Below are positions 50,595-56,335 of a DNA stretch of 56,335 nt, in pieces. The stretch's first letter is position 1. Every line of letters begins with the position of its first letter. A program made the position numbers and the translations under genes. The stretch covers positions 1 to 56,335 of the forward strand of contig JAHDLC010000008.1 of the NCBI GenBank assembly GCA_018436595.1, read 5' to 3'. The DNA comes from Synergistaceae bacterium. Its GTDB lineage: Bacteria; Synergistota; Synergistia; Synergistales; Aminobacteriaceae. The notes under the pieces are model-generated. The model saw only the letters and a program-made list of their open reading frames with translations, was not told where the DNA came from and ran no database searches.

Positions 50595-51674
50595 TTACTT
50601 CTTCTCTTCTCCGTCCGCGGGAGCCTTCACGTCGCCGCTCGTTTCACCTGGGGCGACTGAGCCTTCGGTCTTTGCCTCAGTTTTGGGGAAGAGTTCGTGG
50701 TCATGGATGACGATATTCGTCCGCTCCCTGAGTCCCGTAAAGAAATTGTTCTGGGCTTCCCGGTTCTTCTCTTCCGTAAGAAGGGCCTTCACGTCACCGC
50801 TGACCTCTTCGAAGGGAGCGGTCTTCTCCTCCACCTTCTCCCGTTTCACGGCGATGAGGATGTCGTTGCTGGCGATCTCAAGGGCGGGGCTCACCTCGCC
50901 GATGGCAAGGCCGGCAAGAGGGGCCAGGGCGTCCTTGAAGCTGGACTCGGGAATGAAGACGGGCCCGCTTTCCGGGGTCTTCTCGATCACGTCGCCGGAA
51001 GTCACTGCCCCCACGGCATCTTTCCATTCCTTTCCTTCGGCGAGGACGGACTGAAGCTTATCGGCCTCATCCTTCGTCTTCAGTCGGATGAAATCCATGG
51101 AGTACCCTGCGGGAGAATGGAAGAAGAGAAGCTTCAGCTTCTCGTAAAACTCCTTCACTTCCTCTTCCTTGACATCAGTGGTGCCCACGGCTTTTTCCAT
51201 GAGCTTCATCTGGACGACCTGCTGGGCCATGCTTTCACGGAAAGCGCTCATTTTGATGCCCGAACGGTCAAGATACTGCATGAAGGCTTCCTTGGTCGGG
51301 AACTGCTCGCTGACTTCCTTTACGGCGGCGTTGATTTCCTCTTCCGTCGCTTTCAGTCCGGATTCTTCGGCCTCGGTGGCAAGCCGGGAGACAAGGGCGA
51401 TGTTCTCCAGGGCCGCCTGGTAGAGGCGGGGGACATCAGCGGAAGTGACGTCCCTGATGTTCGCCCTCTCCACGTAGTTGCGGAGCTGTTCGTCGAGCAT
51501 GGAGCGCATTACGGCCTTGCCGTCTATTTCTGCAACGATGTAGTCTTCTCCGCCGGATGATCCTCTTCGGTGACCACTGTCAAAGCCGTACATTCCAAAA
51601 ATGGACAGGACGAAAAGGACGACGATGGCTATCATAATCCAGCGAATCTGAGACCTCAGGGTTCTCATCAACAA
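50595..51674 (-). CDS. PpiD/SurA-type membrane-anchored chaperone
   Basis: 359-residue envelope chaperone. A short cytoplasmic start (MRTLRSQIRW) is followed by one transmembrane segment (about 12-30). A SurA-N chaperone region comes next (about 45-175, VAEIDGKAVMRSMLDEQLRNYVE through MAQQVVQMKLMEKAVGT). The following PPIase-like part (about 180-310) is divergent, with FIPESSFKDALAPLAGLAIGEVSPALE as its clearest block, so isomerase activity is doubtful. The tail is Glu/Lys-rich. The start is TTG 51674 with GGAAG seven bases upstream; ATG 51668 is the alternative. An extended -10 (TGG-TAAAAT) lies in the gap after polA. Confidence 0.8.
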   Translation of the reverse strand: MLMRTLRSQIRWIMIAIVVLFVLSIFGMYGFDSGHRRGSSGGEDYIVAEIDGKAVMRSMLDEQLRNYVERANIRDVTSADVPRLYQAALENIALVSRLATEAEESGLKATEEEINAAVKEVSEQFPTKEAFMQYLDRSGIKMSAFRESMAQQVVQMKLMEKAVGTTDVKEEEVKEFYEKLKLLFFHSPAGYSMDFIRLKTKDEADKLQSVLAEGKEWKDAVGAVTSGDVIEKTPESGPVFIPESSFKDALAPLAGLAIGEVSPALEIASNDILIAVKREKVEEKTAPFEEVSGDVKALLTEEKNREAQNNFFTGLRERTNIVIHDHELFPKTEAKTEGSVAPGETSGDVKAPADGEEKK

Positions 51675-51747
51675 GGGACATCTTCCTCTCTTTCTGATTT
51701 CCGGACTCCAATGGGGTATTTTACCATAGTATGATTCAAATGAGACG

Positions 51748-54291
51748 TCAGACTTCGGCGAGGCTCAGACCCGTTTTCGACTCCACCTTCAGGGGCACGG
51801 CAAGATCCGCCGCCCGCTCCATTATTTCCTCGAGGGACCGTTTGACCTCCTCCGCGTCGCCTGCAGGGCATTCGCAGACAAGAGAGTCGTGAACCTGGAG
51901 AACAAGGCGGACCGTTCCGGAAGTCGGAAAGACTGCCGCGAAGTCCACCATGGCCTTTCTCGCAATGTCGGCTGCCGTTCCCTGGATGGGCGTGTTCACC
52001 GCCACCCTCCGTAGGGCATCCCTGTCCCTGGGGCTCACGGACACTTCGCCCAGGGGGCGTATCCTCCCCGCCAGGGTCAGGGTGTATCCCCGCTTCTTCG
52101 CGTCGTCGTAGCTTTTTTCGAGGTACTCCTTCACCCCCGGCAAGGCGTCGAAATACCGGCGGATGATGTCCGAAGCCTCCTGGCGGCCGATGCCTAGTCT
52201 CTGGGCAAGGCCGAAGGAGCTCATGCCGTAAAGAAGCCCGAAGTTGATCATCTTTGCGACCCGGCGGAGTTCCGGCGTGACGAGGGACGGCTCCGTTGAG
52301 AAGACCCAGGACGCCGTCTCCGTGTGGATGTCCCTTCCCTTGGCGAAGGCGTCCAGCAGTTTCCTGTCGCCGCAGAGATGGGCCAGCACACGGAGCTCGA
52401 TCTGGGAATAGTCCGCCGCAACGAAAACATTTCCCTCACCGGTGGGGAGGAGGCCTTTTTTGATCCTCCCGGACCACTCGCCGAAGGAAGGCAGGTTCTG
52501 GAGATTCGGATCCCTGCTGCTGAGCCTTCCGGTACCGGTCACCGCGGGCTCGAACACTCCGTGGATGATTCCGTCTCCCTCCTTTGCCGCCTTCACGAGG
52601 GGCTGGACGAAGCCTGAGAGCATCTTCGACAGTTCCCTGAACTCGATGAGGAGATTGGGCACCTCGTCAAAGGGCTTTCCCATGGCGGAAAGACTTTCGA
52701 GGACGGAAATATCAGTGGAATACCCGGTTTTGGTTGTTTTTCCTGTCGGGAGCCCCAGTTTTTCAAAGAGAAGCCATGCCACCTGCTTCGGGGAATTGAG
52801 GTTGATCTTCTCCCCTCCCCTGGCGGTGATCTCCTCCTCTATGCCCTTCAGCCTTGAAGAGAGGTCCGTCTCAAGTGCGCCGAACGCGGGGATGCTGCAG
52901 CCGATGCCGTGCTTTTCCATGTCAACGAGGACAGGAACGAGGGGAAGGTCCGTCTGCTCCATGAGGGTGGAAAGCCCTTCGTGGTCCCCCATCTCGTCTG
53001 CGAGTTCTTCGAACCTGGCGGCGAGAAACCGTCCCTTTTCCGCAGGAGAAAGGGACGCGTACTCGGTGAACAGCCCTTCGGGGTGGTGGACGCCGCTGTC
53101 CGGGTGCAGAAGGTAGTGGGCGGTCTTGAAATCCAGAACGGCCGAAGAGGGAAGAAAGGAGCTTCCAAGACAGGCCGCCGCCTCTTTGTAGTCCGGAAGC
53201 AGCACTTTCCCCGTTCCCCGTCTGCCGAGGGCGGAAAGGGCGTCTTCCCTGTTTTTCCCGGCTATTTCCCCGTCCGGCCCGGTAAGGCAGAACTCCTCAA
53301 GGGCAAGGGCCACGGGGTATTTGCCGTTGATGACGGGAATAAGCACCCCGGCCGGAATGACTGCGCTTTCCCTTCCGCCCCTCCCTGAGGACTCTTCCGC
53401 CGGGGGCTCCGGTCTCTTCCGGTCCCTCAGAACTCCGGGTACCATTTTTTCTGCTATCTTCTGCAGGCCGAGGGCTTTGCACTTTTCAAGAAATCCTTCC
53501 CGGTCAGCCTCCACTGGAAGAAAATCGCCGAGGTTTTCTTTCGTGTCGCAGAGAAGCATCACAAGTTCCCTGCTCCGGAAAGCCTGTTCCCTGTTTTCCT
53601 CGAACTTTTTCCTCAACCCCGGCTTGAGGGATTCCAGTCCCCCGTAAATGCCGTCCAGGCTTCCGTACTCTGCGAGCAGGGCCTTGGCGGTTTTCTCCCC
53701 CACGCCGGGAACACCCGGTACGTTATCCGCGGTGTCGCCGAGAAGGGCAAGATAGTCGGTCATGACCGAGGGGGGAAACCCGAATTCCTCCACAAAGCTT
53801 CCCTCATCCACGAGTTTGAAGGATGTAATCCCCTTGCCGGGACGGAGAACGGAAAGGCCCGGCCCCAGGATCTGGAGTATATCCTTGTCGGACGAGAGAA
53901 TCAGAGTCTCCAGCCCTTCCCTGGCGGCCGTGCAGGCCACGGAGGCAAGAACGTCGTCCGCCTCAACCCCCTGCCGCATGACCACCGGTATGCCCAGAAG
54001 GGCAAGAAGCTCGGAAATGAGTGGGACCTGGACCTTGAACTCCGGGGGTGTGGGCTTCCTGCCGGCTTTATAGGCTTCGTAGGCTTCGTGGCGGAACGTG
54101 GGCCCGGGGGCGTCAAATATCACGCCGTACATGTCGGGTTTCCAGTCCTCCCGGACTTTCTGGAACATGTTGAAAAAGCCGACCACGGCGTTTGTGGGCG
54201 TGCCGTCCGGTGCGGTAAGCTCCGGAAGGGCATAGAAAGCCCGGAATGCAAGACCGTGACCGTCGACGAGAAGCAGTTTTTTCCCCTTCAT
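51748..54291 (-). CDS. polA: DNA polymerase I
   Basis: Repair and Okazaki-fragment polymerase of 847 residues. The 5' nuclease domain (about 1-290) has LLVDGHGLAFRAFYAL and GVEADDVLASV. The polymerase domain (about 440-847) is complete, with motif A VAADYSQIELRVLAHL, motif B RRVAKMINFGLLYGMS and motif C VLQVHDSLVCE. The middle domain (about 300-440) lacks the DxE and other metal-site motifs of the 3'-5' exonuclease, so proofreading is probably absent. ATG 54291 has GGATGTG upstream. It diverges from gltX, with a palindrome between them. Confidence 0.97.
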   Translation of the reverse strand: MKGKKLLLVDGHGLAFRAFYALPELTAPDGTPTNAVVGFFNMFQKVREDWKPDMYGVIFDAPGPTFRHEAYEAYKAGRKPTPPEFKVQVPLISELLALLGIPVVMRQGVEADDVLASVACTAAREGLETLILSSDKDILQILGPGLSVLRPGKGITSFKLVDEGSFVEEFGFPPSVMTDYLALLGDTADNVPGVPGVGEKTAKALLAEYGSLDGIYGGLESLKPGLRKKFEENREQAFRSRELVMLLCDTKENLGDFLPVEADREGFLEKCKALGLQKIAEKMVPGVLRDRKRPEPPAEESSGRGGRESAVIPAGVLIPVINGKYPVALALEEFCLTGPDGEIAGKNREDALSALGRRGTGKVLLPDYKEAAACLGSSFLPSSAVLDFKTAHYLLHPDSGVHHPEGLFTEYASLSPAEKGRFLAARFEELADEMGDHEGLSTLMEQTDLPLVPVLVDMEKHGIGCSIPAFGALETDLSSRLKGIEEEITARGGEKINLNSPKQVAWLLFEKLGLPTGKTTKTGYSTDISVLESLSAMGKPFDEVPNLLIEFRELSKMLSGFVQPLVKAAKEGDGIIHGVFEPAVTGTGRLSSRDPNLQNLPSFGEWSGRIKKGLLPTGEGNVFVAADYSQIELRVLAHLCGDRKLLDAFAKGRDIHTETASWVFSTEPSLVTPELRRVAKMINFGLLYGMSSFGLAQRLGIGRQEASDIIRRYFDALPGVKEYLEKSYDDAKKRGYTLTLAGRIRPLGEVSVSPRDRDALRRVAVNTPIQGTAADIARKAMVDFAAVFPTSGTVRLVLQVHDSLVCECPAGDAEEVKRSLEEIMERAADLAVPLKVESKTGLSLAEV

Positions 54292-54313
54292 GGGGATCAC
54301 ATCCTTTTTCTTT

Positions 54314-54344
54314 TTGGTCCTTTTCGGCCTGACTGGGTTATAAT
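54314..54344 (+). promoter_or_regulatory. Promoter of gltX
   Basis: A perfect TATAAT (54339-54344) with only a poor -35 candidate TTGGTC (54314-54319) at 19 bases. The -10 lies inside the symmetric dyad, so a regulator binding there would affect it. Confidence 0.45.
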
Positions 54345-54350
54345 AACCCA
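54334..54350. promoter_or_regulatory. 17-bp perfect dyad on the polA-gltX -10 region
   Basis: TGGGTTAT-A-ATAACCCA is a perfect palindrome with a single central base. It places -10-like sequences on both strands (TATAAT plus, TATTAT minus) between the divergent genes polA and gltX. It could be an operator or simply two back-to-back -10 boxes; no known regulator site is recognised. Confidence 0.5.
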
Positions 54351-54408
54351 TTGTCGGGATTCATGCACAAAAGAGTTCTGCACTATCCAACGTCAGGGAG
54401 GAACGAAA

Positions 54409-55734
54409 ATGACGGATACTGTAAGGGTGCGATTCGCTCCGAGCCCTACGGGGGCGCTCCATATCGGCGGAGGGCACACCGCCCTGTTCAACTGGCTGTG
54501 GGCCCGCCACATGGGCGGAAGGTTCATTCTCAGGATCGAGGACACCGACCGGGAGCGGTCCACCAAGGAATACGAGGAAACCATCATGTCGGGCATGCGC
54601 TGGCTCGGCCTCGACTGGGACGAAGGCCCCGACGCGGGGGGCGATTACGGCCCCTACAGACAGTCCGAGCGGCTTCCCCTGTACCGCAAGTATGCCGACC
54701 AGCTCGTTGATGAAGGGAAAGCATACAGGGAAGGCGACGCCGTCATCTTCAAAAACCCCGAAGGCGTGAAGCTGATCTTCGACGACGTGGTCTACGGCCA
54801 TATCGAGGTCATGAGCGAAACCCTGAAGGATACGGTGCTCATCAAAAGCGACGGCATGCCGACCTACAACTATGCGGTGGTCATCGACGACCACTGTATG
54901 GGAATCACCCACGTCATCCGGGGCGAGGACCATATCTCCAACACCCCGAAGCAGCTTCTCATCTATGATGCCCTCGGATGGGATTACCCTGCCTTCGGCC
55001 ACCTTCCCATGATTCTCGGGAAGGACAAGAAAAAACTCTCCAAGCGCCATGGGGCTACCAGCGTCTACGAGTTCCGTGACATGGGCTACATGCCGGACTC
55101 GGTCTTCAATTTCCTCGCCCTGCTCGGCTGGTCAGCCGGAGAGAACAACGAAATTTTCAGCCGGGACGAAGCCGTCTCCCTTTTCGAACTTTCCAGGGTC
55201 ACGAAGCGGGCCGCCGTGTTCGACATGGAAAAACTGAACTTCATCAACCAGGAGCACCTGAAGCGCCTCGATCCCTATACCAGGCTCGACCTTGTGGAAC
55301 CCTTCTGGAGGGAAATGGGGCTTCCCGTGGACGATCATTCACGAGAATACCTCGCCCAGTCACTCGTGGTCCTCTGCGGAAGGGGGCAGACGGCGAAGGA
55401 GGCTGCGGGGTACTCGGATTATTTCCTCACCTTCGAAGCTGTGAAGGGCAGGTACGACGGTTCTGACGTGGACGACGCGGGAAGGGGGATGCTCCGGAAA
55501 TTCTACGGGGAACTCCTCGGCCTTCCCGAATGGAAAGCGCCTCCCCTGGAAGAGTTTACCCGCACGTGGAGCGAAGGGCATTCCGTCAAAATGAAGGACA
55601 TCGCCATGCCCCTGCGGATGGCCCTCACAGGCATGAAAGTCAGCCCCGGCGTCTTCGAGGTGGCGGAACACCTCGGCAGGGACGAATGCCGGAGGCGCCT
55701 CGCCCATTTCGGCTTTGTCGGATCGGCGGAGTGA
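54409..55734 (+). CDS. gltX: Glutamyl-tRNA synthetase
   Basis: Class Ib synthetase of 441 residues, cytoplasmic. The HIGH-type motif is HIGG (18-21, in PSPTGALHIGGGHTALFN) and the KMSKS-type is KLSKR (209-213). Signature RGEDHISNTPKQ is intact. The C-terminal anticodon-binding region is shorter than in E. coli GltX, at the low end of family size. ATG 54409 with GGGAGGAAC upstream is chosen; in-frame sequence before it is antisense to polA. Whether it also mischarges tRNA-Gln cannot be told from this window. Confidence 0.95.
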   Translation: MTDTVRVRFAPSPTGALHIGGGHTALFNWLWARHMGGRFILRIEDTDRERSTKEYEETIMSGMRWLGLDWDEGPDAGGDYGPYRQSERLPLYRKYADQLVDEGKAYREGDAVIFKNPEGVKLIFDDVVYGHIEVMSETLKDTVLIKSDGMPTYNYAVVIDDHCMGITHVIRGEDHISNTPKQLLIYDALGWDYPAFGHLPMILGKDKKKLSKRHGATSVYEFRDMGYMPDSVFNFLALLGWSAGENNEIFSRDEAVSLFELSRVTKRAAVFDMEKLNFINQEHLKRLDPYTRLDLVEPFWREMGLPVDDHSREYLAQSLVVLCGRGQTAKEAAGYSDYFLTFEAVKGRYDGSDVDDAGRGMLRKFYGELLGLPEWKAPPLEEFTRTWSEGHSVKMKDIAMPLRMALTGMKVSPGVFEVAEHLGRDECRRRLAHFGFVGSAE

Positions 55735-55742
55735 AGTAGCTC

Positions 55743-55774
55743 CGAAAGGGGAAACAGGCAACACCCCCTTCGGC
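55743..55774 (+). other. Unassigned hairpin in the gltX 3' region
   Basis: CCGAAAGGGG can pair with CCCCCTTCGG (one mismatch) around a 12-base loop, between gltX and its terminator. No known riboswitch consensus is matched. The rest of this 141-base convergent gap holds only the terminator. Confidence 0.3.
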
Positions 55775-55816
55775 AAAGAAAGACTCTGTTCTTGATTCCG
55801 ACAGGTCCTAAATGAA

Positions 55817-55854
55817 CGAACGGACCGGGACATTTCCCGGTCCGTTCGCTTTTT
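55817..55854 (+). terminator. Terminator of gltX
   Basis: Perfect 14-bp stem (arms 55817-55830 and 55835-55848, loop catt) followed by five Ts. The convergent ferredoxin gene ends 22 bases beyond it and may share the stem. Confidence 0.9.
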
Positions 55855-55875
55855 CCTTCCGGTCCCGCAGGCAGA

Positions 55876-56335
55876 TTACTTTCCGTCCGCAGGAACGTCG
55901 ATTTCCACTGCCTCCACTGCATCCTTCGGGCAGACTTCAGAACATTTTCCGCACCCGATGCAGGCCGATTCGTCGATGACATGGGGCTCCTTCACCTTTC
56001 CGGAAATGCAGCCCACGGGGCAGTTCCTGGCACACTTCGTGCAGCCGATGCACTTGTCCGACATAATCCTGTAGACCGTCTTTTTTTTCGGTTCATCTGC
56101 GGTGCCGGTCTTTGCCTCGGGCTTTCCGGTATCCGTAGTGATCTGGGCCTTCCTGTCGTAGGAGGAGATAAGGTATTCCGACGACATGGTGAGGCACTTC
56201 ACCGGGCAGATCTCGGTGCACTGGGCACAGAAGCAGCAGCGGTCGTTGTGGATCTGGATCTTCTTCTCATCCGGCAGGTATTCCGTCGCGTTCGCAGGGC
56301 ACACCTTGATGCAGAGCTTGCATCCGATGCATGCG
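55876..56335 (-). CDS. Multi-cluster 4Fe-4S ferredoxin subunit, 5' end outside window
   Basis: The frame stays open to the window edge, so only the C-terminal 153 codons are seen. Four CxxCxxCxxxCP motifs are present: [12 protein letters not shown] at the edge, then [13 protein letters not shown], and after a Lys/Thr-rich linker [12 protein letters not shown] and [12 protein letters not shown]. The first pair, with [14 protein letters not shown] and [11 protein letters not shown], resembles NuoI/EchF-type subunits of membrane complexes. The second pair resembles a bacterial ferredoxin domain fused at the C-terminus. A role in hydrogenase- or complex I-like electron transfer is likely; the complex cannot be named from this fragment. 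Confidence 0.85.
   Translation of the reverse strand, partial: ACIGCKLCIKVCPANATEYLPDEKKIQIHNDRCCFCAQCTEICPVKCLTMSSEYLISSYDRKAQITTDTGKPEAKTGTADEPKKKTVYRIMSDKCIGCTKCARNCPVGCISGKVKEPHVIDESACIGCGKCSEVCPKDAVEAVEIDVPADGK

Noticed and set aside
55735-55816. Riboswitch or small RNA after gltX
   Set aside because: The one imperfect hairpin matches no riboswitch consensus I know; kept only as a low-confidence hairpin.

Overview
The window reads as about 56 kb of bacterial chromosome, high in G+C and densely packed. It has no rRNA operon, insertion sequence, prophage or CRISPR array. The organism looks like a strictly anaerobic, diderm amino-acid fermenter, most likely of the phylum Synergistota (inference). 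Supporting signs are a Skp/OmpH-type periplasmic chaperone, DegP, a PpiD/SurA-type chaperone, a TAXI-type TRAP transporter, a T-box leader, iron-sulfur proteins of the [FeFe]-hydrogenase world, and an extended -10 element (TGn) in many recognisable promoters.

Layout. 1-9900 (minus strand): a translation and potassium cluster infC-rpmI-rplT-ktrB-ktrA-pheS-pheT (pheT runs off the left edge), preceded by a TAXI receptor and a fused TRAP permease. 10020-15360 (minus): thrS behind a threonine T-box, then dut, pnp and rpsO. 15360-16440: a 12-bp minisatellite and an orphan OmpR-type response regulator (plus strand). 16441-23072 (minus): degP, lgt, jag, yidC, yidD, rnpA, rpmH and a DinG-type helicase, i.e. 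the conserved rpmH-rnpA-yidD-yidC-jag block without dnaA beside it. 23178-30658: rpsT (plus), then holA-leuS and radA-nfeD-slipin (minus). 30741-35968 (plus): a tightly overlapping histidine operon hisZ-G-B-H-A-F-IE that lacks hisD and hisC. 35899-40941 (minus): a cassette of PHP phosphoesterase, DRTGG protein, [FeFe]-hydrogenase-like iron-sulfur protein, GHKL ATPase, second DRTGG protein, a periplasmic binding protein and a DUF355-type adenosine-specific kinase. 41036-50119 (minus): HAD phosphatase, ompH, a PseC-like aminotransferase, tadA, a two-domain nitrilase, a YhcH-type protein, an ArsA/Get3-type ATPase with a small partner, a tautomerase, a secreted protein and a phosphodiester glycosidase. 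50342-56335: tRNA-Arg(ACG), tRNA-Ser(GCT), a PpiD-like protein and polA (minus), gltX (plus), and a truncated multi-cluster ferredoxin subunit (minus).

How the genes fit together. Much of the window is core information processing: four aminoacyl-tRNA synthetases, five ribosomal proteins, IF3, RNase P protein, PNPase, Pol I, the Pol III delta subunit and RadA. A second theme is envelope biogenesis: YidC/YidD, Lgt, DegP, OmpH, PpiD-like, NfeD/slipin. tadA and its expected substrate tRNA-Arg(ACG) are both present. The most interesting accessory system is the hydrogenase-like cassette. Its H-cluster-type cysteines are kept but the proton-relay cysteine position is not, and its neighbours are signalling-type proteins, so it looks like a redox or hydrogen sensor rather than a catalytic hydrogenase.

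Regulatory features readable from the sequence include the thrS T-box with specifier ACC, an infC leader with two mutually exclusive stems ahead of an apparent AUA start codon, a terminator between the TAXI receptor and its permease, overlapping divergent promoters between radA and the his operon, and a 17-bp dyad on the -10 region between polA and gltX.
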